Shown piece by piece: positions 46,485 to 57,365 of a stretch of 64,000 nucleotides of DNA. The DNA lies in NCBI GenBank assembly GCA_023105745.1, contig JALGQZ010000003.1:77102696-77166695 (forward strand). Reading direction: 5' to 3'. Positions within the stretch are counted from its first letter, which is position 1. Each line of letters starts with the position of its first letter. Source of the stretch: Austropuccinia psidii. Lineage: Eukaryota; Basidiomycota; Pucciniomycetes; Pucciniales; Sphaerophragmiaceae. The position numbers and the translations under genes are program-made. The notes beneath the pieces were generated by a model. That model worked only from the letters and a program-made list of their open reading frames with translations, was not told where the DNA came from and searched no databases.

Positions 46485-46639
46485 ATCAAGACTGGCTGAA
46501 GGACCTCTTTGATGTGTGTTTTTGCAAACAGGCGGGTCTTGTGTAATTTTTACCAACCATTGGACTTTTGCGGGATGATCAGGTGGTGAGGAATCTGAGT
46601 TGAAGGCACAGGGGAACCAATATTGGTGGATGTCACAGG

Positions 46640-46732
46640 ATTTGGTGTAAGACAAGAGTAGGACGTGTGCTCGACGTTCGCTTGATTTTTGCTTGACGTG
46701 AGCTCGACTTTTATCCTGCTTGACGTTTGCGT
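46640..46732. repeat. GACGT-rich subterminal region (transposase end)
   Basis: Repeated YTYGACGT words: GCTCGACGTTCGC, GCTTGACGTGAGC, GCTCGACTTT, GCTTGACGTTTGC. Same motif as the 19390-19529 region. Confidence 0.6.
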
Positions 46733-46778
46733 GACGTGAAGTCAATCGCCGACGATTGACACGAGATTCGCCCCGGTG
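46733..46778. repeat. Terminal inverted repeat of the transposon, transposase end
   Basis: Read inwards: CACCGGGGCGAATCTCG, then the hairpin GTCAATCGTCGGCGATTGAC. The 46-bp match to 19530-19575 is in mirror orientation relative to the unit. Starting with CAC fits CACTA-like termini. Confidence 0.8.
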
Positions 46779-48701
46779 ATATTAATGAACTGAGGAAAAA
46801 GTCCCCAGGTGATGACAAGTGGCCATTATATGTGAAAAGCTGAAAGGCTGATCCTGGAAGGTGAATCATCCGGCTGTATTCCCTGGATTGGGGCAATAAA
46901 TTTCTGGCCATGTTGCGAATTGAGCTGTTTGACTGGATTCTCGCAGTGGAATATGAATTGGCCCTACTGGGCCAAGGCCATACAGGTTGCTTGATTATTG
47001 CCTATTTGGACTAATTGAGTTTTCCAAGAAATGCTGAGTACTTAATGGCTTGACAATGATTGAAAAGATTGATAACCCCCAAGAATTTTCCTTAGAATAG
47101 TCCTGATGAGAAAATGACAACCCAACTCCTGCAGGGCCAGGTGGCTGGGGTCCTTGAATGGTCTTCTGGTAGCCGCCAGCGAATTGCCAGACTGAATAGC
47201 TGAAAAGTCCTCCTTCAAAATCGGTGATGGATTTGGGACTTGATTTGGAATCACGTAATTGGGTACTGAAAGTGTTGCCATTGGATTGCTGAGCAAAAAT
47301 GGTGCATAATGGTATATTATACCCTATATGCACCACTCCTGGTGCATTGAGGAAGGAGTGTCACAGGGGCTCTTTTGGAAGCAAGAGGGCCTGGCACTCA
47401 GGAATCACGAACTCACTTGGAGGGTTCCAACAGGTGATAAAAATACTATGGAATATATTTCTTCAGCAGGAAATAGAGAAAGGACAAATATTCCAAAGAT
47501 AACAAAGAATAAGAAGAATGAAGCCAGAGGCCAAAATAAAAGGAAGCCAAAGCCAAGAAGCCAACCAAGTGAATCCTAAATTCACTGTTTCAACCTGCCA
47601 GAAAGAACAATGGAATTAGTAAAAGGATATGACCACCAATATGCACTGACAGGCAAAGAGAGAAAGAGAAAAGGGGTGCTAATGACTGACTTAAGATTAT
47701 CAGTATTAACTTTAATAATGTAAAAGAAAATAAGGATAAAAAGTAATCCAATATATTAATTAACTGGGGAAAAAGTCCCTAGGTGATGAAAGGTGGCTGG
47801 TATATGTGAAAAGCTGAAAGATTGATCCTGGAAGGCGGATCAATGACTGTATTGTCCGAATCGGGAAATACAGTTCTGGCCATCTTGAAATTTGAACTGT
47901 GTGATGGAATTCACATAGTGGAATAAGAAATGGCCCAATTGGGCCAAGCAATCTTGGGTACGGAGTGCATGAAGGAAAGGAAGGAATTCCCCTTAAGTTG
48001 AGGGGAAGGCTTTGCTGAGCTGATCTGGTGGCCTCTGGTGGTTGCCAGAGGCCATGGTGGAAATATTGATCCATGGTGGTCCATGGCCAAAATTGAGTCC
48101 TGCGGGATTTATGGCCAAAATGGTGTCCAAGAGGGATTTGGTCATTTTTGGGTCCAAGGAAGTCATGGCCAAAATTGGCTCAGGTGGGCCCAATTGTGGT
48201 TTGGGGCCCACCTGGCTGGCCCCTTTTGGCCTCATTGGATTAGGCCAAAAGGGGCCCAATTGGCCTACGGACCGTAGAAGCCGTAGGGGGCCTAAATGGC
48301 CCAAAAAGGCCATTTAGGCCAAAACCCCCATTATGAAAGGGGTTGGCCAAGGGCCAATGATGATGGCTAGGGGGTCCAGAACCCCCTGGAAGATAAAAGG
48401 ACCCCCCCCAGGCCCAAAATAAAAGATGAAGGCCTGGGGGTTGGTGAGGTGGAAATTGGCCACAAGGCCAATGATGGCAGGATATGGCCTGAGGCCATAA
48501 TTGATGGTTGAGAGGGGCTATGGCGTAAAAACCATAAAGCACCCAAGGGGGCCAATTGGCCATAAAGGACATGACGTGACCAATTGGCCCCATCTGGGCT
48601 CCAGGTTGGATTGCCGCAGCCATCAAGGAGGAGGGCCAAAACTCGTGGTTGTGACAGTACCCCCCTACCTTGAATGGTGAGCTCCTGAGCACCAAGATAA
48701 G
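46779..48701. repeat. Unclassified repeat with ~200-bp direct duplication
   Basis: 46779-46985 and 47753-47960 share AAGTCCC..AGGTGATGA, TATATGTGAAAAGCTGAAAG and TGATCCTGGAAGGYGRATCA, spaced 974 bp apart, with no tandem unit between. Could be two short LTRs of an unknown retroelement or an internal duplication of one long LTR. 48040-48640 is rich in GGCC/TTGGCC words. Open frames are unsupported. The left edge is cut by the transposon; the right edge is cut by element C, with ATAAG as the flanking pentamer. Confidence 0.55.
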
Positions 48702-50728
48702 TGTGAGCCTTTGAGATATGACCACATACCCAATAAGGTCACAAAAAATACTCAGAATAATTATACCTTTAATATAATTATATTAAAATTAATTAGAATA
48801 ATTATACACTAAAAATAATTACTCAAATATACAAAAAATACCATAAATTGGTACTAAAATTGGTTTAACTTAAAAACCAATGAATGAACATGTGAAATAA
48901 ATTATACCATTGGATTCCCCATGGAAAAATACACATATACCATTTTTATGGCATATCTGTAAAGCCAATATTTAAGGAATTATAAGGTACAATACCTTAT
49001 AAAAACCATAAAAACTTATTTATCTCAGAACCTAATGAAACAACATGTGAAATAAATTGTACCAGTGGATTCCCCACAAAAGTCCACATATAAAACAATT
49101 AATAAGCTAATTTCCAATGTTAATACTTAAGGAATTATCCTGAATATATGCACTTTTTTGGTCAACGCATATATTCAAGGATCATAGCTAATATCTTCTA
49201 AACTATACATGATAGAATGATGAACCAAAAATAAAGTTACCACGTAATTACTGTAAGAACACAGATATGAACTTTATTTTACAAATTATAAACAAGGTTA
49301 AAACCTATGATGAATTATTGATAAAAATCAACAGAGCTGTTGACCACTTTGTTGTGAAAGTGTTCCAAACTTAGAAAAAAGTACACAGTTAGATTCTCCT
49401 AGTTCATTCGTGAAGAATGATGTAATTTTTATTATTAAATTCAGGGTATAACCCCCTGAAATCAAGGTTTGAAGTTTAAAATATTGAATTTCAACAGAAA
49501 AGATGAGTTACAAGAAAAATCATCAAAATTAGAGTTTTGATGATGTAATGAAAAGCTCTTGGCAGAATAATAAGGTTATGCCAGGCTATCAGAATTCACT
49601 CTCTGAATTGCTGTAGCGTGTAAATCTTAAAAGTTATTGAAGATCAAAGTTTGAGCTTAATTTGAGCAGTTATGATCACCTACTGTAACCTTAAATTACG
49701 TTTAACAGTCATGAGAGTGATAAAATTGGTGAATACTATTAGTTTATGATTAAAACTAATAAAATCCACGAAATTTGGGGTTCTGCCAAGCCTCTGATGT
49801 CATCACACTTAGAGTTATAGTGATAACTCTAAATAATGGTGTAATAATGATGTAATATGGTTTGATCATGATGTAATCACCCTCAAACCTTAAAATATTG
49901 ATCAATTCCAGTGGATATGATCAGTACACGTCTACTAGAAGCCTGTTGGACTCTAGGAGGGAGGTATTTACTATAAATAGAGCTCTTTTTACTCTGTTTT
50001 CCCCTCAGACGCATCAAAAACATTAAATCAATTAAATCAAAGGTAATTTCTTTATTCTTTATATATAAAACTGTTATATTATTAAAGACCAAAGACCACC
50101 TTGCTATAATCAACTCTTTTGACGTGATTAAATCATTTATTTAATTGTTTTTGTTAAAAAATCTCTCTAATAACTCATTTCCACGTAAAAATCCAGAATA
50201 ATTTGTAATTTTCTTTATTTTTATTGTAAATACAATTTGAAAAGGTTGTATTTATATTTTTTGGCGTAAAATACTTCAAAATTATTATATTAAGTGTTAA
50301 AAGTAGGTTATTTTCTCTTATTATAATAATTTCTCTATTATTACTCTTTTAATAATTCTTTAATTAATATAAATAGTATTTATATTAATTCATAACTTTA
50401 ATATTAGTAATATTATTGTTATTAATTGTTTTTTATTAATAAAAAACAATTTTTTAAGCCTTTATTATTTGTTGGTAACAATAATAAAGAGCTTTATAAT
50501 ATATTAATTATTTTATATTAATATATTATTTATAATATTATAATTTCATATAATATTAATTATATTATTATATTTATTTAATAATATAATATTTTTACGC
50601 CATAATAATAATATTTCTTTATTATTATTATTATTTCAATCTTATTTATTTCAACTAGAAGGACATTCAGAGTACAATAAGTAATAAATTAGTAATTTTT
50701 ACTTATTGTTTCATAGTCAACCCTTACA
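48702..50728 (+). repeat. 5' LTR of Ty3 element C
   Basis: 2027 bp, TGTGAGCC...CCCTTACA. CTATAAATAG at 49971-49980 is the likely TATA box; transcription would start some 30 bp on. The target pentamer is probably ATAAG (48697-48701). Confidence 0.92.
49971..49980 (+). promoter_or_regulatory. TATA box in the LTR of element C
   Basis: CTATAAATAG followed by AGCTC and a pyrimidine-rich run; identical in the 3' LTR near 58635. Confidence 0.65.
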
Positions 50729-50747
50729 TTTGGGGGCCTGGCCGTGA
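50729..50747 (+). other. Primer-binding region of element C
   Basis: TTTGGGGGCCTGGCCGTGA starts right at the LTR end; the same as in A1 and B with minor changes. Confidence 0.6.
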
Positions 50748-51224
50748 TATTTACTTAAAAGACCTTTAAAAAGATTCTATTTGGGTTTATCCAATAATAA
50801 ATTATATTTATAATCATAAAATTATATAATAATTTTATATTTTATTGATTTTAAAAGCTATTGAGGCATTTGGAAAGCAATTGTACTGTCTTACACGTGG
50901 TTTTTCACATCCTTAGACTTGCAAGAACTTTCTTTGAGTGACTCTAGTGATTAAAAAAAGATAATTTATAAATTAAAAAATAATTTTTATTATAATTTAA
51001 TTTTATAAGAATCATATTCATTTTTTATTTTATTCTTTAAAAATAAAAATATACATAAAAAATATTAAAAAATATTAAAAACCAATAAAAAAGTTATTTT
51101 TATTCATTTCTTTATTTATTTCATTTTTTTTAGATATAAAAGCAATTTCTACGTGGAAAATTGCCATATCTTGCCAAAAATAACACTTCTTATAAAAAGA
51201 CTTATATTTATTTGTCTTTTTTAG

Positions 51225-51615
51225 TGTTTGAAGATAACCCAACAGAAGACAACCAAGCTACTGTTGAGAGATTGGTGGAAGAAACTTGTCAAAGTTCTCC
51301 AACACCAGTTATCACCAAAAGAAAGAAAGCTAAGAAATTAGACTTTCCAGGGCCCACCATTCAAGACTCTGAAGGTGAGCACCTCTTTTTAAATTGCCAT
51401 AAAAGAATTTTATTCTAAAATACTTTTATTTTTTTCTTATTCTTTAATTATGACTACCAGAAGAGGTTCCCAATACTCCATCCAATCAGATGGAGCTGGA
51501 CTCAGAAGTAGAATTGATCCCTCAAAAGGGAAAAGAAAGGGCAATATCCCCAGTGGAACAGAATCCACACAAGGAAGTGCCTTATCCCAAAGGCAAGTCC
51601 CAGAAATGCCCATGA
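51225..51615 (+). CDS. ORF0 of element C: spliced leader ORF
   Basis: Exons 51225-51374 and 51461-51615, intron 86 bp (GTGAGC...ACCAG). The exon follows TTTTTTAG and starts TGTTTG. It encodes an acidic, Ser/Thr/Glu-rich peptide (EDNPTEDNQATVERLVEE), with SNQMELD after the splice. It ends at TGA 51613-51615 in the frame of ORF2, whose ATG comes 81 nt later. Same structure and intron phase as in A1 and B. The start codon is not found in this exon. Confidence 0.5.
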
Positions 51616-52394
51616 TATCTGAGCCTGAATTGGAACTAAGTATGAGTAACTCAAACAGGTACAAATCACATTCAGAGGGCTCAAATAGACATCTACATGA
51701 GCCAGTACAAGCAGTATTACACAGTATACAAGGACAAAGACTGGGAAATGCTGCCTCAAATACACCAAGGAGTGATGAACTCCTGGCACATCCTGAAAAA
51801 GTTCCTCAAAGAGGAGGAGATAGTGAGATACTCCAATGGATGGAATCCACTGTCATCCAAACCTCAAATCAAAAAAATCAAGGATTATCATGCCAAAAAG
51901 AGGGAGGCAACCAAGGAAGAAGCCCCAGTAGCTTCTACCAGCAAGCCTCAAGCCAACCCACTTTCTCAAGAAGGGAAGAAGAACAAGAAAAAGCATTGGA
52001 GGAAACCATATTCCCCAAGCGACAGAATCCCAAGAATCCAAAAGGATGCCATGGACAATGTTTTCAACATGGCCAGAACCTTGATGGAATTCAAGGACAA
52101 GGAAGAGCAAAGAATGAGACAACCTCATTTCCCAAAGAAATAACCTTGTCCAAAGATGTTGTAAATACTTTAACAGAAATTAAAAATAGTATATTACCTC
52201 TAAAAGAAATTAAAGACAGTTTATTATCACTACAAGAAATAAATAACAATTTATCTTCTTTAACAAAAATTGTTGTACAAAACAAGAAAGAAATTGACAA
52301 CATTAAGTTTATTGTTGAAAATAATAAACCAAAAAATTTAATTGACAATACCCAAAAATTAATACAAGGACAACAAGAATTGTATAATACATAA
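51450..52394 (+). CDS. Gag N-terminal part of element C
   Basis: Begins MTTRRGSQYSIQSDG; its ATG lies 11 nt upstream of the 3' splice site of the ORF0 intron. Low-complexity Ser/Gln/Arg region (SEPELELS, EGSNRHLHEPVQ match SEPELIYD, SGSNRNISEPVQ of A1), then a Lys/Asn/Ile helical stretch. It stops at TAA 52392-52394. The next part of the polyprotein continues one base off (-1) just upstream of 52415, whereas A1 and B have no break there. Probably an indel in this copy, less likely programmed frameshifting. Confidence 0.75.
   Translation: MTTRRGSQYSIQSDGAGLRSRIDPSKGKRKGNIPSGTESTQGSALSQRQVPEMPMISEPELELSMSNSNRYKSHSEGSNRHLHEPVQAVLHSIQGQRLGNAASNTPRSDELLAHPEKVPQRGGDSEILQWMESTVIQTSNQKNQGLSCQKEGGNQGRSPSSFYQQASSQPTFSRREEEQEKALEETIFPKRQNPKNPKGCHGQCFQHGQNLDGIQGQGRAKNETTSFPKEITLSKDVVNTLTEIKNSILPLKEIKDSLLSLQEINNNLSSLTKIVVQNKKEIDNIKFIVENNKPKNLIDNTQKLIQGQQELYNT
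51697..52143 (+). CDS. ORF2 of element C: conserved +1-frame ORF overlapping gag
   Basis: 148 residues from ATG 51697, fully inside gag in the +1 frame. YKDKDWEMLPQIHQGVMNSW, KKFLKEEEI, YSNGWNPLSSK, APVASTSK, a basic linker, YSPSDRIPRI, VFNMARTLMEFKDKEEQRM and a terminal FPKK match ORF2 of A1 (FPRK end) and B (KFQK end) block by block. No domain recognised. Confidence 0.6.
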   Translation: MSQYKQYYTVYKDKDWEMLPQIHQGVMNSWHILKKFLKEEEIVRYSNGWNPLSSKPQIKKIKDYHAKKREATKEEAPVASTSKPQANPLSQEGKKNKKKHWRKPYSPSDRIPRIQKDAMDNVFNMARTLMEFKDKEEQRMRQPHFPKK

Positions 52395-52414
52395 AAGATA
52401 TCAAAGATAAGACT

Positions 52415-53926
52415 TTGACAATCAATTATGATGTGAGTATTGACAATCTTACAGAAAAATTAAATAAATTAAGTATTTCTGTAGAAAAATTTGAAGAAAA
52501 GACTTCATCACACCAAAAATTACTTTTGGACCATGTGGAAAAAAGTGATGAAGCAAGAATGCATCTGAAAGATGATATTCAAAGTGAAATAAGGCTTATT
52601 ACAGAAAAAATGGATAAAATTAATGAGGCTAATTTAAAAATGCCAAAGTTATCAACACCATTTTCCCATATAAGAAGCCCTATTAAAACAAAAGAGGAAT
52701 TGTCAAATCCTTTCATAACAGACTTGAGTCACCAAGACAATAACCAAATCTTAATGAAAGAAGCACCTCAATTGAAGGAATGGCCAACATTCACAGGAGA
52801 AGGTGAATATGACCACATGTCATTTATTAAAACAATTGACATGTTACAAGAAGACTATGCCATACCAGATGAATTAATCACTGCAAGATTACATTCATTG
52901 TTTGAGAAATCTGCAAAAAAATGGTATTATGGCATAAGACAAACAAATGGTAAAAATACCTGGTCTTGGTGGAAACAAGAAATAATCACCAAGTGGGCAA
53001 ATGATGCCTGGAGGTATAAGATAGAAAATGCATTTGAAAACTCTTTCTTTGACCCAGAGAAAGATAAACCTTTAACTTGGTTCCTAAAACAAGTTGAAAG
53101 GCTTAATGCACTGTACCCAGAAATGTCACAGAAGATGGTGCATATGAAAATACTTAAAAAATGTGGAGGGGAACTAGAACATGCCCTAAGAAGCAGGTGT
53201 ATAGAACCATGCTCCACAGAAGAGTATATAAATGCACTAGAAGATATAGTGACAAGAACAAAAATTGGCAGGACTTGGAAAAAATTGGACATTAAAAGCC
53301 CAAATAAACCATTTATCAAGAAAGATAAATCAAAAGAATCCTTCAAACCCAATACATCCAACAATAATGAGCAAAGAAAATGCCATAAATGTGGAGGTAT
53401 TGGACACTTAGCCAATAATTGCCTTAAAAAAGCAAAGATTAATGAAATTGTGGAAACAGAAAACCACAATGACAAAGAAGAAGAATCTGACTCTGAAAAA
53501 GAGACAGAAGAATCAGAAAGCTCTGAAAGTGATGAAATCAATATAATTAATGCACAAATTAATAATATTGATATAATTTATGAAGTACTGGATGTTAACT
53601 CAAACTTGCCACAAGTTGGAACATCTGACACAAATCTGACAAACATACAAGATGCCAAAATGTATAGAACCAAACCTGCAAGAGGAATGGGATATACAGC
53701 TGGAAAATCAAGTATTAGTATTGTTATGGTTGATAACCAAGAAGGAAAGGTTAACTTAGATACAGGAGCATATTGCACCTGTGTTGGCAAAAATTATTTA
53801 AAAACCATTGTCCCAGACTGGCAAGAAAAACTTATGCCAATACAAGGTGTCAAATTTAGTAGTGCAAGTGAGAGCATGAAGCCCCTTGGAATAATTGATT
53901 TAACACTAATTTTTCCTCATCCCTAA
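52415..53926 (+). pseudogene. Gag core-zinc knuckle-protease of element C, ends in a stop
   Basis: Coiled-coil-like start, then the Gag core (LKEWPTFTGEGEYDHMSFI, KKWYYGIRQ, WSWWKQEIITKWAND), a CCHC knuckle CHKCGGIGHLANNC, an acidic linker, and protease VNLDTGAYCTCVG. TAA at 53924-53926 after IFPHP interrupts the frame, which resumes in the same phase ([14 protein letters not shown]). A single stop therefore separates protease from RT. Confidence 0.85.
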
Positions 53927-53959
53927 CAATGTGTCAGAATCAAAGTAGAGTTTGTAGTA

Positions 53960-56900
53960 ATGGACAACTGTACTAGTAATCATTTCATACTTGGAAATGA
54001 CTACTTATCAATCTATGGTATAGATATCTCCAACCAAAAGGATAGATATTTTACCATAGGAGATAATAAAAGACAGAAGTTTGGATTCTTAAATAACAAA
54101 AAACAAATCACAGTTATTAAGAATGAGGAAAAAATTCCAGAAAAAGAACTTTTTATATCTGAACAACTCAAAGAGGCAGAATTCACTCAAGAATTAACAG
54201 AAAAAATGAAAGAAAAATTGATTGACCTCTTATTTAAGTATAAAAATGCCTTTGCAACTGACAAAGAGCCACTAGGTGCCATAATTGGACATGAAGTGGA
54301 TATAATTCTTAATGTAGAAAAACCTTACCCACCTTTATTAAGAAGACCTGCTTATCCAGCCAGTCCAAGAGCTAGAGAAGCCCTAGAGGTGCACATTAAA
54401 GAATTAATGGACCTTGGAGTATTAAGAAAGGTTGGACATAATGAGCAAGTAGAAGTTACTACACCTGTCATTATAACTTGGTATAATGGAAAATCAAGGA
54501 TGGTAGGAGACTTCAGAGCCCTGAATACCTATACCCCTCCAGACAGATATCCAATACCCAGAATCCATGAGACATTGACCCAATTGTCACAAGCTAAGTT
54601 CATCACAGCTATGGATGCTCTTAAGGGTTTTCATCAAAATGTCTTAACAGACAATGCCAAGAAACTACTAAAAATAATAGTCCATTGTGGAATTTTTGAA
54701 TACTTAAGAATGCCATTTGGGATAAAAAATGCACCTTCCCATTATCAAAGAATGATGAATACCATATTTCCTGAAGAATTATCAGAAGGATGGTTAATAA
54801 TCTACATTGATGATATCATAGTTTGCTCAGAAACTTGGGAAAATCACCTGACAAGACTAGAAAGGGTACTACAGAAAATAGTCCAAGTAAATATGAAAAT
54901 TTCATTGAAAAAGTGTCATTTTGCATATAGTGAATTGAAAGCCCTAGGACATGTAGTATCTGGACTTAGTCTAGGCATAGACAAAAATAAAGTAGCAGCA
55001 GTACTACTTAAACCAATGCCTCAAACTAAAAAAGAAATGCAATCATTTCTAGGATTTGCTGGTTACTATAGACAGCATATAAAGGACTTTGCAAAGATTG
55101 CTAAATCCTTGTATAAGCTATGTGACCAACAAACAGTCTATGAGATGACAGAAGAAAGAGTCAAGGCATATGAAGAATTGAAAAATTCTTTAACAAATGC
55201 CCCATTTCTTCTAATGCCAGATTGGAAACTACCTTTCAAACTGTACATTGATGCTTGTGGAGAAGGACTAGGTGCTGCACTTCACCAAACACAAATTATC
55301 AATGATAAACCAGTGGAAGGACCAATTTGTTTCATTTCAAGGCAGATAAAGCCAACAGAAGCAAGGTATGGAGCAAGCCAAATGGAATGCTTATGCCTAG
55401 TGTGGGCTTTAGAAAAGCTGCATTATTATTTGGATGGCACAGTATTTGATGTAATCACAGACTGTAATGCTGTGAAATCACTATTAAATATGAAGACTCC
55501 AAATAGACATATGCTGAGATGGCAAATTGCTATCCAAGAATATAGGGGAAATATGACTATTGTTCATAAATCTGGAAATATTCATAAAAATGCAGATGGT
55601 CTTAGCAGATGGGCTCTAGCAAATACCCCTGACAATCCAGCATGGGTACCACAAGAAGAGCACCATATAGAAGGAATATGTGTTACAGACATTGGCACAG
55701 AATTCTTTACCCAAGTTAAAGAAAGCTATAAGACAGACAAAAATTGCCATATCTTAAGCCAACTTCTAATGAAAGACTGCAAAGATCCATCACTTTCATC
55801 AAAACTAGATGAAATATGGAAAAAAGCATATGATGAAGGAAGATTCCACCTCCTTGATGGAATCCTTTACCATAGAACAAAACACACATGTGTTATGGCC
55901 TTAACAGACAGAACACTAATAAACACTATTTTACATGAGTGTCATGATAGTGTTGCATCTGGACATCTCTCAGAAGATAGGACACTAGAGAGGGTGAAAA
56001 CCTGCTCTTGGTGGCCAAATTGGAAAAAAGATGTTGCAGAGTACTGCCAAACCTGTGACAGATGCCAAAAAGCCAACAGAGCCACAGGAAAGAGATTTGG
56101 AATGATGATCCAAATCCAAGAACCAAAATCCCCATGGGAAATAGTTCATATGGATTGGGTAACAGCTTTACCTCCAGGAGGAGACAGGAGTTATAATGCA
56201 TGCCTAGTATTAGTTGACAGGTACAGTAAAACTCCCATGTTCTTACCATGTCATAAAGATGACACAGCTATGGATACAGCCATAATGATATGGAATAAAG
56301 TCATTAGCCACACAGGCTTATTCCAAAATATTATAAGTGATAGAGACCCAAAGTTCACTTCAGCATTATGGACAAATCTCCATAACTTGTTTGGGACAAA
56401 ATTATCATTCTCAACAGCTTATCATCCTCAAACTGATGGTCTAGCAGAAAGAATGATACAGACCCTAGAGGATATGATCAGAAGATTCTGTGCTTATGGG
56501 CTAGAATTCAAAGATTCTGATGGTTTTACCCATGATTGGTGTACACTAATACCAGCACTTGAACTGGCATATAAGACATCAATCCATTCTTCTACTGGCA
56601 AAACACCAGCAATGCTAGAGAAAGGTTGGAATCCAAGACTTCCTTATGATACCCTCAAAAAGGACTTAGTGGATATACATCCAACAGCAAGCAGCTTCAA
56701 GATAATGCTTGACAAAGCAAGACACCATGCAAACAGATGCATGCAAGATTTCTTTAAATATGCAAAAGAAAGATGGGATAAAAGTCATAAACCACCTGAT
56801 TTCAAAATAGGGGACTTGGTTTTAGTATCAACCCTTAATTTCAATAACATAAAAGGCCCAAAGAAATTGAAAGATTCCTTTGCAGGACCATTTATGATAA

Positions 56901-57247
56901 AAGCACTTCATGGACCCAATGCTGTGCAATTAGAACTCACAGGTGAACTAATGAACAAACACCCAACTTTCCCTGTAAGTCTGATAAAACCTTACAGTTC
57001 AAGTGACAAGGAATTATTTCCACTAAGAAATAAACCCCCACTTGAAATTCCCCCCTTGGAGGAAGGAGAGGAAAAGAGAATAGTAAAAGTCCTTAAAGAA
57101 AGAAGGACAAGAAACAAAAAAGAAAGGGAATACCTTGTAAGGTATAGAAATTCAACTCAAGAAGATGAATGGCTACTTGAGAAAGATATAACAAATGCTG
57201 ATAAATTACTAAGAAGGTTCAGACATGAAAGAAAACCTGAAAAATAA
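53960..57247 (+). CDS. Pol of element C: RT, RNase H, integrase, chromodomain-like end
   Basis: About 1095 residues without a stop. The protease end ILGNDYL is followed by reverse transcriptase ([49 protein letters not shown] near residue 283), RNase H ([34 protein letters not shown]), the integrase zinc region ([15 protein letters not shown] ... CQTCDRCQ), integrase core D-D-E ([23 protein letters not shown]), a GPF-type C-terminal region ([16 protein letters not shown]) and a chromodomain-like tail ([16 protein letters not shown]). All key catalytic residues are present. It is followed by a polypurine tract at 57352-57365. Confidence 0.93.
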   Translation: MDNCTSNHFILGNDYLSIYGIDISNQKDRYFTIGDNKRQKFGFLNNKKQITVIKNEEKIPEKELFISEQLKEAEFTQELTEKMKEKLIDLLFKYKNAFATDKEPLGAIIGHEVDIILNVEKPYPPLLRRPAYPASPRAREALEVHIKELMDLGVLRKVGHNEQVEVTTPVIITWYNGKSRMVGDFRALNTYTPPDRYPIPRIHETLTQLSQAKFITAMDALKGFHQNVLTDNAKKLLKIIVHCGIFEYLRMPFGIKNAPSHYQRMMNTIFPEELSEGWLIIYIDDIIVCSETWENHLTRLERVLQKIVQVNMKISLKKCHFAYSELKALGHVVSGLSLGIDKNKVAAVLLKPMPQTKKEMQSFLGFAGYYRQHIKDFAKIAKSLYKLCDQQTVYEMTEERVKAYEELKNSLTNAPFLLMPDWKLPFKLYIDACGEGLGAALHQTQIINDKPVEGPICFISRQIKPTEARYGASQMECLCLVWALEKLHYYLDGTVFDVITDCNAVKSLLNMKTPNRHMLRWQIAIQEYRGNMTIVHKSGNIHKNADGLSRWALANTPDNPAWVPQEEHHIEGICVTDIGTEFFTQVKESYKTDKNCHILSQLLMKDCKDPSLSSKLDEIWKKAYDEGRFHLLDGILYHRTKHTCVMALTDRTLINTILHECHDSVASGHLSEDRTLERVKTCSWWPNWKKDVAEYCQTCDRCQKANRATGKRFGMMIQIQEPKSPWEIVHMDWVTALPPGGDRSYNACLVLVDRYSKTPMFLPCHKDDTAMDTAIMIWNKVISHTGLFQNIISDRDPKFTSALWTNLHNLFGTKLSFSTAYHPQTDGLAERMIQTLEDMIRRFCAYGLEFKDSDGFTHDWCTLIPALELAYKTSIHSSTGKTPAMLEKGWNPRLPYDTLKKDLVDIHPTASSFKIMLDKARHHANRCMQDFFKYAKERWDKSHKPPDFKIGDLVLVSTLNFNNIKGPKKLKDSFAGPFMIKALHGPNAVQLELTGELMNKHPTFPVSLIKPYSSSDKELFPLRNKPPLEIPPLEEGEEKRIVKVLKERRTRNKKEREYLVRYRNSTQEDEWLLEKDITNADKLLRRFRHERKPEK

Positions 57248-57351
57248 AAAGTTAAGCATTATTGAGCTTCAAGACTAACAAAAGTCTATTGAAGAGGTAG
57301 GACAGTGGATGATACCCTAATCACATATATCAGATTGTGGTACAATCTTTT

Positions 57352-57365
57352 TTGGTGGTAGGGAA
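57352..57365 (+). other. Polypurine tract of element C
   Basis: GGTGGTAGGGAA directly before the 3' LTR, preceded by T-rich sequence; equivalent to GGTGGGAGGGAA of A2. Confidence 0.65.

Larger units (their letters stand above)
29766..46778 (+). mobile_element. Right copy of the ~21-kb Plavaka/CACTA-like transposon
   Basis: Plus-orientation copy containing TET, minisatellite, Zn2Cys6, SNF2, H1 and transposase, ending in the terminal repeat 46733-46778. Bases 29766-38402 mirror 6868-15520 of the left copy at high identity. The H2 end is missing, replaced by Ty3 debris. The 46778 boundary is supported because the sequence after it resembles the start of a second repeat copy at 47753. Confidence 0.75.

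Noticed and set aside
46994..48725. Minus-strand frames of 80-160 residues rich in Pro, Gly and Trp
   Set aside because: They follow the GGCC/CCAAT-rich composition, overlap each other in several frames and show no domain. I vaguely recall similar translated repeats from rust annotations, but that is not evidence of a gene.
52392..52415. Programmed -1 frameshift between gag parts of element C
   Set aside because: A1 and B read through the same place in one frame and no slippery heptamer stands out, so a simple indel is more likely.
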